A DNA stretch of 64,000 bases, taken from the NCBI GenBank assembly GCA_019637095.1, contig JAHBWG010000001.1, positions 163,780-227,779 on the forward strand, in the 5' to 3' direction. This DNA comes from Sandaracinaceae bacterium (lineage in GTDB: Bacteria; Myxococcota_A; Polyangia; Polyangiales; Sandaracinaceae). The translations under genes and the position numbers were made by a program. Of this stretch, positions 42,572-51,473 are shown piece after piece. How positions within the stretch are numbered: the first letter of the stretch is position 1; each line of letters starts with the position of its first letter. The notes under the pieces were generated by a model. That model worked only from the letters and a program-made list of their open reading frames with translations, made no database searches and was not told where the DNA came from.

Positions 42572-43612
42572 TCACTCCTCCTCGGGCGCGGGGGCGCGCC
42601 TCTTCGGACGCCGGCGCTCCTCGGGCTCCGGCTCGCCCGTCGTGAGGTCGCGGAAGACTTGGTCGAGGTTCTGCGTCTTCGTCTCGAGGCCGACGACGAC
42701 CATCCCCGCCTCGACGGCGGCCTGAAAGATCTCGGGGCGCAGGTCGGAGACCTTCGCGGTCGCGGTGATCTCGACCTTGATCTCGCCGTCCTTGTTCGAG
42801 AGCTCGCGCACCGCGTCGACGCCCGCGAGCTTGCCGAAGGCGGCGCGCGCGTCGGGGGCGCCCTTGGCGTCGCGCAGGCTCCCCGCCTCGAGGCGGCGGC
42901 CGTCGAGGAAGGTCACGCGGTAGCGCGGGCCGCCGCTGGTCGCGATGAGCGCCTCGGGCGTGTCGTCCGCGACGATGCGGCCCTCGTGGATGATCAGGAC
43001 GCGCTGGCAGGTCTTCTGGACCTCGTCGAGGTTGTGCGTCGAGAGGATGACCGTGCGCTCCTCGCCGATCCGGCGGATGAGCTCGCGGATCTCCGCGGCC
43101 TGGTTCGGGTCGAGGCCGCTCATCGGCTCGTCGAGGATCAGGATCGGCGGCTCGTGGATGAGCGCCTGCGCGAGCCCGACGCGCTGCTTGAAGCCCTTCG
43201 AGAGCTCCTTGATGGTCGCGGCGATCTTCGGCTCGAGGCCGACCTCCTCGACCACCTCGAGCACGCGGCGCTCGGCCTTCTCGCCCGAGAGCCCGCGCAT
43301 CGCGGCCACCCAGTCGAGGTACTCCTTGACCAGCATCTCCTGGTAGAGCGGCGTGCTCTCCGGCAGATACCCGATCGCGGCGCGCGCGCCGATCGAGTCC
43401 TCCCAGATGTCGCAGCCGTTGACCTTCGCCGTGCCGGTCGAGGGCGCGATGAAGCAAGTGAGGATCTTCATCGTCGTCGACTTCCCGGCGCCGTTGGGGC
43501 CGAGCAAGCCGAGGATCTCGCCGCGACGGAGCTCGAAGCTCGCGTTCTTCAGCGCGACGAAGGACCCGTAGCTCTTCCCGAGGCCGTGGGCCTCGATCAT
43601 GACATCGCTCAT
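42572..43612 (-). CDS. ABC transporter ATPase (GldA-like)
   Basis: The 346-residue protein has Walker A Gly-Pro-Asn-Gly-Ala-Gly-Lys-Ser-Thr (about 39-47), an LSKGF-type signature loop (Glu-Leu-Ser-Lys-Gly-Phe-Lys-Gln-Arg), Walker B Leu-Ile-Leu-Asp-Glu-Pro, and a C-terminal extension of about 100 residues that resembles those of drug/lipid exporters. ATG 43612 was chosen because the domain starts there and a GGAGAGG ribosome binding site precedes it; the longer frame from 43789 is excluded. It is the first gene of the operon. Confidence 0.93.
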   Translation of the reverse strand: MSDVMIEAHGLGKSYGSFVALKNASFELRRGEILGLLGPNGAGKSTTMKILTCFIAPSTGTAKVNGCDIWEDSIGARAAIGYLPESTPLYQEMLVKEYLDWVAAMRGLSGEKAERRVLEVVEEVGLEPKIAATIKELSKGFKQRVGLAQALIHEPPILILDEPMSGLDPNQAAEIRELIRRIGEERTVILSTHNLDEVQKTCQRVLIIHEGRIVADDTPEALIATSGGPRYRVTFLDGRRLEAGSLRDAKGAPDARAAFGKLAGVDAVRELSNKDGEIKVEITATAKVSDLRPEIFQAAVEAGMVVVGLETKTQNLDQVFRDLTTGEPEPEERRRPKRRAPAPEEE

Positions 43613-43646
43613 GCGGGAGCCTCTCCAAACCGTGAAGCGGGCGCGG

Positions 43647-43674
43647 ACGATAACCGTCGTCGCTCGCAAGTCAA
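43647..43674 (-). promoter_or_regulatory. Sigma70-like promoter of the Gld-type operon
   Basis: On the minus strand TTGACT (43674-43669) and TATCGT (43652-43647) are separated by 16 bases. The transcription start expected near 43640 leaves a leader of about 28 bases before ATG 43612, with a Shine-Dalgarno sequence. Confidence 0.5.
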
Positions 43675-43806
43675 GGTCTTCGCGGGGCCCCAAACCTCGG
43701 GAAAACTCGTTTATTCCCGCTCCGTTTCTCATCGGTGAAAGGAGCGCCACCCCTTCCGCTTGGTAGGTATTTTGGATACATCTCACCACCTCTCGTACGC
43801 TGCGGC

Positions 43807-44565
43807 GTGCGCTCTCACCTCGCGCTCGTCGGCTCGCTCGCGCTCCTCTCCGCCGGGGCGCGCGCCGACGAGCCCGCCCCGCTGCGCCCCGACGGCGTCG
43901 AGACCGACTGCGTGGCGGCGGTCACCGCGCGGGCGCCGGTCGCGGCGTCCCCGACCCACCTTCCCTCCACGCTCCCCACCGGGCGCGCGATCGCTGCGCT
44001 CGAGCCCGAGCCCTGCCTCACGATCTTGCGTGAGGCAGGGGTCGTGTTCGAAGCGAGGCCCGAAGCGGAGGGTGTCGGTATCCCGATACTGCTCCGTGGG
44101 ACGCTCGGTGGGGTGGCGCTCGAGAGCCGCAATCACGTGGAATTGCACGAGATCATGGACTGTCGGCTCGCCGTCGCGGTCCTGGCGTGGGCGCCCGCGC
44201 TGCGCGCCGCGGGCGTACGCCGCCTGCTGCACTACAGCGTCTTTCGTCCGAGCGCGCGGGTGGCGACCACCGGTCGGCCCTCGGGGCACGCGGGCGGGCT
44301 GGCCATCGATCTCGCGGTGCTCGAGACCGACGACGGGACCGCGCACGACGTGTTGACCGCGTGGGAGGCGCGCGAGCGCGGCGCTCCGCCGTGCGAGGGC
44401 GAGCACGAGGAGGCCGCGACCTCCGCGGCCTTGCGGCGGCTCGTGTGCGAGGCGGCGCGAAGCGAGCTCTTCCAGATCGTGCTCACCCCGCACTTCGACC
44501 GCGCGCACCAGAACCACCTCCACCTCGAGCTGCGCCCCGGAGTGCCCTGGCAGTACGTACGCTGA
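43807..44565 (+). CDS. Extensin-like secreted protein
   Basis: The 252-residue protein has a signal peptide (about 1-20) and an extensin-like C-terminal domain: Leu-Leu-His-Tyr-Ser-Val-Phe-Arg followed by Ser-Gly-His-Ala-Gly-Gly-Leu-Ala-Ile-Asp-Leu and a final Asn-His-Leu-His-Leu-Glu, the metal-site pattern of the D-Ala-D-Ala-carboxypeptidase-like (peptidase M15-related) fold. It probably cleaves cell-wall peptides in the periplasm. GTG 43807 was chosen because it opens the signal peptide; the frame extends to 43735. Confidence 0.75.
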   Translation: MRSHLALVGSLALLSAGARADEPAPLRPDGVETDCVAAVTARAPVAASPTHLPSTLPTGRAIAALEPEPCLTILREAGVVFEARPEAEGVGIPILLRGTLGGVALESRNHVELHEIMDCRLAVAVLAWAPALRAAGVRRLLHYSVFRPSARVATTGRPSGHAGGLAIDLAVLETDDGTAHDVLTAWEARERGAPPCEGEHEEAATSAALRRLVCEAARSELFQIVLTPHFDRAHQNHLHLELRPGVPWQYVR

Positions 44566-44636
44566 GCTGCGCTACCATTCGGATCGACGGATCGCGGCGG
44601 CGCCGGCCACCTCGATCGATCGCGCGGGGGTGAACC

Positions 44637-47600
44637 GTGGAGAGATGGCTTCGCATCGGCGGGTTCGTGATGGCGCTCGGCGCGATCGGCTGCGGCCGCA
44701 CCGAGCTCGACACGTACGCCGACCGGCGCGACTTCCGACCCGACGCCGGCGGCGGGACGTGCCGCGCGGACGCCGAGTGCGACGACGGCCTCTTCTGCAA
44801 CGGCGCCGAGGCGTGCGTCGAAGGGCGCTGCGCCCCCGGCGCGCCGGTCGCGTGCGACGACGGGATCGAGTGCACGCTCGACGCGTGCCTCGAGGCCACG
44901 CGCGCGTGCGAGTCGACGCCCGACGCGTCGCGCTGTCCGCCCGGCGCGATGTGCATCGTCGGGGTCGGCTGCGAGGGCGTGCCCTGCCGCGTCGACGCCG
45001 ACTGCGACGACCGCCAGGTCTGCAACGGCGTCGAGCGGTGCATCGGGGGCGCGTGCGCGCCGGGCGCGGCACCCCTCTGCGACGACGGCGTCGACTGCAC
45101 CGTCGACGAGTGCAGCGAGCGGCTCGGCGGCTGCGTGTTCACGCCCAACGACGCGATCTGCGACGACCGCGTGTTCTGCAACGGCCTCGAGCGGTGCATG
45201 CCGCGGCTCGGCTGTCTGCCCGCGATGCCGGTGCGCTGCGACGATGGCGTCGCGTGCACGATCGATCGCTGCGACGAGGCGCTGCGCCGGTGCCTGCACG
45301 TCGGGCCCGACGCGGATCGCGACGGGTTCGTCGACGCGGCGTGCGGCGGCGACGACTGCGACGATCGCCGCCCCGGCGTGCGGCCCGGCGCGCGCGAGCG
45401 CTGCGAGAACGGCCGCGACGACGACTGCAACGGCCTCGTCGACTGCGCGGATCGCGCGTGCGCGACGAGCCCGGCGTGCGGCTGCGTGCCGCGGCCGGAG
45501 GACTGCGCCAACGGCGTCGACGACGACTGCGACGGCCGGCTCGACTGCGCCGACCCGAGCTGCCGCGAGGACCCGGCGTGCGCGACGTGCGCGCCCTTCG
45601 AGGACTGCCGCACGCGCGCGGACGACGACTGCGATGGCCTCGTCAACTGCGCCGACCCCGACTGCTTCACGAGCCCGCTGTGCATCGGGCCGTGCGAGCC
45701 GTTCGAGGTGCGCTGCTCGGACAGCCGCGACGACGACTGCGACGGCCTCGTCGACTGCGCCGACCCCGACTGCGCGCGCGACCCGTGGTGCACGACGTGC
45801 CAGCCCTTCGAGCTCGTGTGCAACGACCGCCGCGACGACGACTGCGACGGGCGCACCGACTGCGACGACCCGGACTGCTTCGGGAGCCCGTTCTGCCGCC
45901 AGCCCTGCCTGCCCTTCGAGCTCGACTGCGCCAACGGCTTCGACGAGGACTGCGACGGGCGCACCGACTGCGACGACCCCGAGTGCTTCCTCGAGCCCGA
46001 GTGCGTCGGCCCGTGCCTGCCGCGCGAGGTCGTGTGCGACGACCGGCGCGACGACGACTGCGATGGCCTCGTCGACTGCCGCGACCCCGACTGCTTCACC
46101 GACCCGCGCTGCATCGGCCCGTGCTTGCCGCTCGAGGTGGTGTGCACGGACGGACGCGACGACGACTGCGACGGGCGCGTCGACTGCGACGACCCCGACT
46201 GCGCGCTCGACCCCGCGTGCCGCGGCTGCGCGCCCTTCGAGCGCTTCTGCGACGACGGCATCGACGACGACTGCGACGGCCTGCCCGACTGCGCCGACCC
46301 CGACTGCTTCGCGAGCCCGCGCTGCTGCGTCCCCTCGCCCGAACTCTGCTTCGACGGGATCGACAACGACTGCGACGGGCGGGCCGACTGCGTCGACCCG
46401 GACTGCGCCACCGATCCGGCGTGCTGCGTCCCGCGCGCCGAGGTCTGCGACAACGGCGCCGACGACGACTGCGACGGGCGCACCGACTGCTCGGATCGCG
46501 ACTGCCTCGATCACCCCGCGTGCCGCATGTGCCGCCCGGAGGACTGCGCGAACGGCGCCGACGACGACTGCGACGGGATCATCGACTGCCTCGACTCGGA
46601 CTGCTTCGCCGACCCGCGCTGCGGCGTCTGCGTGCCCTCGCCCGAGATCTGCCGCGGCGGCGCCGACGAGGACTGCGACGGGCTGATCGACTGCGACGAT
46701 CCCGACTGCGCCTCCGTCCCGCGCTGCGCGATGTGCGTGCCGCGCCCCGAGGTGTGCACGGGCGGCGCCGACGAGGACTGCGACGGGCGCATCGACTGCG
46801 CCGACCCCGACTGCGCGCTCGACCCGGCCTGCCGCGTCTGCACGCCGGAGGTGTGCACCGACACGATCGACAACGACTGCGACGGACGCGCGGACTGCTC
46901 CGACCCCGACTGCGCGATGGATCCGGCGTGCGCGATGTGCGTGCCCGAGCGCTGCCGCAACGGGCGCGACGACGACTGCGACGGCCTCGCCGACTGCGAC
47001 GATCCCGACTGCGCGCGCGATCCGGTGTGCGCACCGTGCGGTCCGACCGAGCTCTGCCGCAACGGGCGCGACGACGACTGCGACGGCCTCGTCGACTGCA
47101 TGGACCCGGACTGCGCCGGCACGCCCGCGTGCGCGCTCTGCCTGCCGTTCGAGCTCAGCTGCAACAACGGGATCGACGAGGACTGCAACGGGCTCGCGGA
47201 CTGCGCCGACCCGGCCTGCCGCTTCGATCCGATCTGCCTCACCGGCTGCGCGGTGCGCGAGCAGGGCGCCGACTGCCGCAACGGCCGCGACGACGACTGC
47301 GACGGGCTCACCGACTGCATGGACCCCGACTGCGCGGGCTCGCCGTTCTGCCTGTTCTGCTTGCCGTTCGAGCTCTGCACCTCGGGCATCGACGACGACT
47401 GCGACGGCCTCGTCGACTGCGACGATCCCGAGTGCGCGACGCTCCCCGAGTGCGGCGCGTGCACGCCGCTCGAGCTCGCCTGCACCAACGGCTTCGACGA
47501 CGACTGCGACGGGCGCGTCGACTGCGCGGACCCGGACTGCGGCGGCGATCCGTCGTGCTGCTCGCCGACGATGGAGCTCTGCGCCAACGGGCGCGACGAC

Positions 47601-48332
47601 GACTGCGACGGCCTGCCCGACTGCGCGGACCCGGACTGCGCGCTCTCGCCGTTCTGCTGCGTGCCCTCGCCCGAGCGCTGCGCGAACGGGCGCGACGACG
47701 ACTGCGACGGCCGCGTCGACTGCGACGACCCGGACTGCGCGACCGCGCAGGTCTGCTGCCGGCCCACCGGCCCCGAGATCTGCTTCAACGGCCTCGACGA
47801 CGACTGCGACGGGCGCGTCGACTGCGACGACCCCGCCTGCGCGAGCGCCCCCGACTGCTGCGTGCCGCGCCCCGAGATCTGCGACGACCGCCTCGACAAC
47901 GACTGCGACCGGCTGCGCGACTGCGCCGACCCCGACTGCTTCGGGCACCCGGCCTGCGGCGGCGGCGACGCGGGCACGCCGGGCGACGGCGGCCTGATGT
48001 GCCTGCCCGCCGAGGGCACGCTCGCGCTCTGCACCAACGGCCTCGACGACGACTGCGACGGCCCGGTCGACTGCGCCGACGACGACTGCAACCCGTTCCC
48101 GGGCACGCTCGACGAGTGCTGCAACGGCGCCGACGACAACGGCAACGGCCTCGTCGACGAGTTCGCGTGCGCGTGCTTCTCGACGCTGGACTGCGCGGGC
48201 GGCAACGTCTGCTGGTCGTTCACCTTCCAGCGCTGCGCGCCGCACTGCGCGACCCTCGGCGGCGACGCGTTCTGCTCGATGCTCGACCCGTCCCTGCGCT
48301 GCTCCTTCGCGAGCGGCGAGTGCGTCTTCTGA
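44637..48332 (+). CDS. Giant Cys/Asp-repeat lipoprotein (MopE-like metal-binding motifs)
   Basis: The 1231-residue protein has a lipobox (Ile-Gly-Cys-Gly) near residue 19. A Cys-rich N-terminal part with four Cys-Asp-Asp-Gly units of the Stigma1/MYXO type (about 40-230) is followed by about 26 repeats of roughly 33 residues, each built on Asn-Gly-x-Asp-Asp-Asp-Cys-Asp-Gly-x-x-Asp-Cys-x-Asp-Pro-Asp-Cys. The motif resembles the MopE-type calcium or copper-binding loop, with two Cys pairs per repeat. The last unit ends in a Cys-rich cap. Start GTG 44637. It is expected on the outer surface. A 1337-codon antisense frame is a side-effect of the codon pattern. Confidence 0.85.
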   Translation: MERWLRIGGFVMALGAIGCGRTELDTYADRRDFRPDAGGGTCRADAECDDGLFCNGAEACVEGRCAPGAPVACDDGIECTLDACLEATRACESTPDASRCPPGAMCIVGVGCEGVPCRVDADCDDRQVCNGVERCIGGACAPGAAPLCDDGVDCTVDECSERLGGCVFTPNDAICDDRVFCNGLERCMPRLGCLPAMPVRCDDGVACTIDRCDEALRRCLHVGPDADRDGFVDAACGGDDCDDRRPGVRPGARERCENGRDDDCNGLVDCADRACATSPACGCVPRPEDCANGVDDDCDGRLDCADPSCREDPACATCAPFEDCRTRADDDCDGLVNCADPDCFTSPLCIGPCEPFEVRCSDSRDDDCDGLVDCADPDCARDPWCTTCQPFELVCNDRRDDDCDGRTDCDDPDCFGSPFCRQPCLPFELDCANGFDEDCDGRTDCDDPECFLEPECVGPCLPREVVCDDRRDDDCDGLVDCRDPDCFTDPRCIGPCLPLEVVCTDGRDDDCDGRVDCDDPDCALDPACRGCAPFERFCDDGIDDDCDGLPDCADPDCFASPRCCVPSPELCFDGIDNDCDGRADCVDPDCATDPACCVPRAEVCDNGADDDCDGRTDCSDRDCLDHPACRMCRPEDCANGADDDCDGIIDCLDSDCFADPRCGVCVPSPEICRGGADEDCDGLIDCDDPDCASVPRCAMCVPRPEVCTGGADEDCDGRIDCADPDCALDPACRVCTPEVCTDTIDNDCDGRADCSDPDCAMDPACAMCVPERCRNGRDDDCDGLADCDDPDCARDPVCAPCGPTELCRNGRDDDCDGLVDCMDPDCAGTPACALCLPFELSCNNGIDEDCNGLADCADPACRFDPICLTGCAVREQGADCRNGRDDDCDGLTDCMDPDCAGSPFCLFCLPFELCTSGIDDDCDGLVDCDDPECATLPECGACTPLELACTNGFDDDCDGRVDCADPDCGGDPSCCSPTMELCANGRDDDCDGLPDCADPDCALSPFCCVPSPERCANGRDDDCDGRVDCDDPDCATAQVCCRPTGPEICFNGLDDDCDGRVDCDDPACASAPDCCVPRPEICDDRLDNDCDRLRDCADPDCFGHPACGGGDAGTPGDGGLMCLPAEGTLALCTNGLDDDCDGPVDCADDDCNPFPGTLDECCNGADDNGNGLVDEFACACFSTLDCAGGNVCWSFTFQRCAPHCATLGGDAFCSMLDPSLRCSFASGECVF

Positions 48333-48338
48333 GCGAGC

Positions 48339-48818
48339 TCAGAACCGCATCGCGCGGATGGAGCGCTCGATGTCCGCCTCGAGCGCCGTGTACACCGCCT
48401 CGCGGCCGCCGGCCTCGACGACGAAGATCCGGCTCGGCGTCACGAACAACGCCACGGTGTAGCGGTAGGCGTGCCCCTCGATGTCGCGGCCGAACCGCAG
48501 GAGGTGGCCGCGCTCGCCGCTCGCCGCGGTGACGTCTTCCTCGCCGAGCAGCGCGTAGCCCTGCTGGTCGCGCAGCCGATCCGCGACCGCCTCGCTCCAG
48601 AAGGTGAGCGAGCCGTCGACGCGGTGCTCGAGCGCTTGCACGCCGACGACCACGCCGTCCGACGTCGTCGAGCGCATCTCGTAGCGCCCGTCGCGCAGGG
48701 ACGGATCGTCGGTGAGGGTGACGAACCGGTCCGGCAGCGTGAGCGTGAAGCCGGGTCCGCACGCCGACAGCACGGCGAGCGCGACCGCGCCGAGCGAGAG
48801 GTGGAGCGTCGCCCTCAT
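48339..48818 (-). CDS. Small lipoprotein, partner of the DUF4349 gene
   Basis: The 159-residue protein has a lipobox (Leu-Ser-Ala-Cys) near residue 19. The mature part has Asp-Gly-Arg-Tyr-Glu-Met-Arg-Ser and later Tyr-Arg-Tyr-Thr-Val-Ala-Leu-Phe-Val beta strands, ending with a helix. No known motif. Its ATG overlaps the stop of the DUF4349 gene (ATGA), and it converges with the giant repeat protein gene, with six bases between the stops. Confidence 0.7.
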   Translation of the reverse strand: MRATLHLSLGAVALAVLSACGPGFTLTLPDRFVTLTDDPSLRDGRYEMRSTTSDGVVVGVQALEHRVDGSLTFWSEAVADRLRDQQGYALLGEEDVTAASGERGHLLRFGRDIEGHAYRYTVALFVTPSRIFVVEAGGREAVYTALEADIERSIRAMRF

Positions 48819-49630
48819 TGCAACCTCAGAAGGCTCGGGAGCCCGAGCTGGCGCAGCCACGCGAAGGGCAGCTCGAAGCGCGGTGGGCTGACCGTCGCGC
48901 GCTCGGTGAAGCGCACGGTGATCGTCGAGAACGCCACGCGGTCCGACAAGAAGCGCAGGCGCCCGCGCAGCCGCTCGAGCTCGAGCGTGATCCGCTCGAG
49001 GTGCTGCTCGACGGAGAGCGCGTGCTCGACGTTGGTCGCGCCCTCGAGCAGGCGGGTCACGCGGGCGTACATGGCCTCGAGCGTGCGGATGCGCGTCTCG
49101 ACGTCGCGGAACTCCTCGCTGACGTCCTGGACCGACACGTCGCGGCTCAGCACGTCGCCCACCTCGAGGATCGCCGCGAGGACCTGCTCGAAGCGGCCGG
49201 CGGGCACGCGGATCACGATCTCGGCGTCCGTCCGGCGGTGGAGATGCCCCCCCGCCTCGCGCGCGAGCGCCTCGACGCGGTCCTGCTTGTCGGACACCTG
49301 GTGGACCGCGAGCCCGATCTGCGCGGTGTAGATGAGCAAGGGGCCTTGGCGCCCGTCGGTCGCCGTCGGCTCGGCGCGCGGGGGCGTCTCGGCCTGCGCG
49401 TAGCGCGGCGAAGCCTCGCGCTCCGGGCGGGGGAGCTCGTAGCGACCTTCGTCGACGTCCCCGTAGTCGGCGGGCGCGCCCGCGCTGACCGCCGCGGGCG
49501 CGTGGGCGCCGCTCGCGCCGCCGTACCCCGGCTCGCGGGTCTGCGCCCACGCGTCGTAGCCGCCGCCGCACGCCGGGCCGGCGAGGCACCCCGCGGCGAG
49601 CGCCACCCCCCACGCGAACCGATTCGCCAT
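48815..49630 (-). CDS. DUF4349 lipoprotein
   Basis: The 271-residue protein has a lipobox-like signal (Gly-Pro-Ala-Cys), a Tyr/Gly/Ala-rich linker, and a DUF4349 domain (about 105-255) with Val-Pro-Ala-Gly-Arg-Phe-Glu-Gln-Val, Asp-Val-Glu-Thr-Arg-Ile-Arg-Thr-Leu-Glu and a long coiled-coil. DUF4349 proteins are envelope lipoproteins of unknown role, often with a coiled-coil tail. A GGAGG-type ribosome binding site precedes ATG 49630. The frame is open upstream to 49948 through the hairpin repeat, so that extension is not coding. Confidence 0.82.
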   Translation of the reverse strand: MANRFAWGVALAAGCLAGPACGGGYDAWAQTREPGYGGASGAHAPAAVSAGAPADYGDVDEGRYELPRPEREASPRYAQAETPPRAEPTATDGRQGPLLIYTAQIGLAVHQVSDKQDRVEALAREAGGHLHRRTDAEIVIRVPAGRFEQVLAAILEVGDVLSRDVSVQDVSEEFRDVETRIRTLEAMYARVTRLLEGATNVEHALSVEQHLERITLELERLRGRLRFLSDRVAFSTITVRFTERATVSPPRFELPFAWLRQLGLPSLLRLQ

Positions 49631-49720
49631 GCGTCCCGCCTCCACGGCCGCACGATAACGCCGTTCTCCGGCGGGTCGAACCGATTCCGCGCCGTCGATC
49701 GATGGCGCGCGCACGGAGCC

Positions 49721-49984
49721 GACGGCACCGATCGAGACCAGCCCGTCGCGCAGCGACGGGCGTCGGTCGCCTCGGGGACAAAGGCTGTCGATCAATCGAG
49801 AACACACGGGGCTGACGGCACCGATCGAGACCAGCCCGTCGCGCAGCGACGGGCGTAGGTCGAGGGGGCCCCATCGCCCCGCGATGGGGTCGAACGCGGC
49901 CCGGCCGCGTTCGTCTTGGGTGGGGGGCCCCATGCGGCTTTGCCGCATGGGGGGAGGGGCTGGAACAGCCCCTCCGCAAACTCA
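49721..49984 (-). repeat. Stop-codon-anchored hairpin repeat, copy C with duplicated module
   Basis: Read on the minus strand from the TGA at 49984-49982: 10-bp stem 49953-49975 (loop TTC on this strand), 11-bp stem 49928-49952, 10-bp stem 49891-49913, 9-bp stem 49869-49889 and 9-bp stem 49834-49854, each with a 3-base loop. The last stem belongs to a 43-bp module (49814-49856) that is repeated without change at 49721-49763. Stem modules match copy B in order, with paired changes. This element fills most of the 351-base gap 49631-49981; nothing else is seen there. Confidence 0.78.
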
Positions 49985-50779
49985 GCGCGTGATCAGCCGG
50001 TCGGGGCGGAGCCGGTGCGCCTCGTCGAAGAGGCGCGCGTACGCGACGAGCGCGAGCAGCATGCAGCCGAACGCCGTCGCCCCGGCGAGCATGAACATGA
50101 TCACGATCTGGTAGCGCACGGCGAGCAGCGGATCGGCGCCCTCGAGGATCTGCCCCGTCATCATCCCAGGCAGCGACACGATGCCCACGACCATCATCGT
50201 GTTGATCATCGGGATCATCCCGCGGCGCACCGCCTCGCGCAGCGGGTCGCGCGCCGCCTCCCACTTGCTCGCGCCCAGCGCCAGCTCCGTCTCGACGCGC
50301 GCGCGCCCCTCGTCGAGGCTGCGCGTGATCTCGTCGAGGCACAAGCTCATCCCCGTCAGCCCGTTGCCGAGCACCATCCCGAGGAGCGGCACGACGTACT
50401 GCGCCTTCCACCAGGGCTCCACGCCGATCACGACCGTCGTCGCCCCGAGGGTGGTCGCGACGCCCGTGATCGCGAGCGTCGCGAACGCGCCCGTCGTCGC
50501 GCCGGCGAATCGCCGCGCGCTGCGCTGCACCGCCGCGCGCGAGGCCGCCGCGATCATCAGCGCGGCGAGGAGCGCGACGAGCCACGGCGAGTCGAGCGCG
50601 AAGATCCACGAGAGGACGTAGCCGACCGCGAGGAGCTGGACGACGGTGCGCAGGCTCGCGACCGCGAGCGTCTTCTCGAGCCCGAGCCGCAGGCCGAGGC
50701 TCACCGCGCCGGCGGCGAGCACGAAGCCGGCGCTCAGCGAGAGGCGCCACGCCTCGATCACCACCGCGCCCTCACCCAC
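49982..50779 (-). CDS. fetB: FetB/YbbM-type ABC permease (UPF0014)
   Basis: The protein (265 residues from GTG 50779) has about seven membrane helices and the UPF0014 blocks Gly-Asn-Gly-Leu-Thr-Gly-Met-Ser-Leu and Leu-Ala-Leu-Gly-Ala-Ser, followed by Met-Ile-Pro-Met-Ile-Asn-Thr-Met-Met-Val-Val-Gly-Ile-Val-Ser-Leu-Pro-Gly-Met-Met. FetAB exports iron in enteric bacteria. GTG 50779 overlaps the ATPase stop and is preferred; GTG 50764 is an alternative. The stop codon begins hairpin repeat copy C. Confidence 0.85.
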   Translation of the reverse strand: MGEGAVVIEAWRLSLSAGFVLAAGAVSLGLRLGLEKTLAVASLRTVVQLLAVGYVLSWIFALDSPWLVALLAALMIAAASRAAVQRSARRFAGATTGAFATLAITGVATTLGATTVVIGVEPWWKAQYVVPLLGMVLGNGLTGMSLCLDEITRSLDEGRARVETELALGASKWEAARDPLREAVRRGMIPMINTMMVVGIVSLPGMMTGQILEGADPLLAVRYQIVIMFMLAGATAFGCMLLALVAYARLFDEAHRLRPDRLITR

Positions 50780-51395
50780 GGCGCGCCCCGAGGTGCAAGG
50801 ACCGTTGCGCAACACGATCGCGCTGAGCGGGATCGTGGGTGACCCAGAGGATGGCCGGCGAGAGCGCGCCGAGCCACGCCTCGACCGCGCGCGTCGTGTC
50901 CGCGTCGAGCGCGCTCGTCGGCTCGTCGAGGAGCAGCACGTCGGGCGCGACGAGCACGGCGCGCACGAGCGCGAGCCGCTGCCGCTCGCCCTCGGAGAGG
51001 TGGCTCGCGTCCGCGTCGAGCGCGTGCGCGACCCCGACCGCGTCGAGCGCGGCGCGCGCCGCCGCGCGCTCGAACGGCGCCCGCGCGCTGCGGTAGCGGA
51101 AGGGCCGCGCGAGCTCGTCCTCGAGCGTGCCGCCGAAGAGCGTCGCGCGCTGCGCCACGTAGACCACGCGGCGTCGCCACTCGGGGTAGCCGTGCGCCGC
51201 GGGCGCGCGTCCGTCGAGCGTGATCGCGCCCTCGATCGGCGGATCGAGCGCGGCGAGCGCGCGCAGGGCGGTGGTCTTGCCCGACCCGGAGGGGCCGGTC
51301 AGCGTCGCGCGCTCGCCCGCCGCGAGCGCGAGCGAGAGCCCGCGCACGATCGCGGCGCCGCCGTACCCGACCGTCAGATCACGCGCCTCGAACAT
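50772..51395 (-). CDS. fetA: FetA-type ABC ATPase
   Basis: The 207-residue ATPase has Walker A Gly-Pro-Ser-Gly-Ser-Gly-Lys-Thr (34-41), signature Leu-Ser-Glu-Gly-Glu-Arg-Gln-Arg (about 133-140) and Walker B Leu-Leu-Leu-Asp-Glu-Pro, typical of the short FetA/YbbL length. It overlaps the permease gene and forms a two-gene transporter. TATCTC lies seven bases before the ATG, a variant of the leaderless box. Confidence 0.85.
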   Translation of the reverse strand: MFEARDLTVGYGGAAIVRGLSLALAAGERATLTGPSGSGKTTALRALAALDPPIEGAITLDGRAPAAHGYPEWRRRVVYVAQRATLFGGTLEDELARPFRYRSARAPFERAAARAALDAVGVAHALDADASHLSEGERQRLALVRAVLVAPDVLLLDEPTSALDADTTRAVEAWLGALSPAILWVTHDPAQRDRVAQRSLHLGARRG

Positions 51396-51473
51396 CGCGA
51401 GCGAGATAGGCCGCGCGACGCCGCGTGGCCAGCCGCGGTGTCAGTCGTCGGCGCGCCGCGCGTCCATGGCCCC

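Noticed and set aside
46511..48223. A Ser/Gln-rich repetitive frame on the minus strand
   Set aside because: The repeat pattern is a direct antisense copy of the Asp-Cys-Asp-Gly repeats, not an independent protein.
44232..48245. A 1337-codon open frame on the minus strand
   Set aside because: It is antisense to the Cys/Asp-repeat lipoprotein and stays open only because the repeated codons contain few stop codons on the other strand. It has no start signal and its composition is shadow-like.
48815..49948. DUF4349 gene starting at 49948
   Set aside because: The added 106 codons run through the hairpin repeat, and the lipoprotein signal with ribosome binding site is at 49630.
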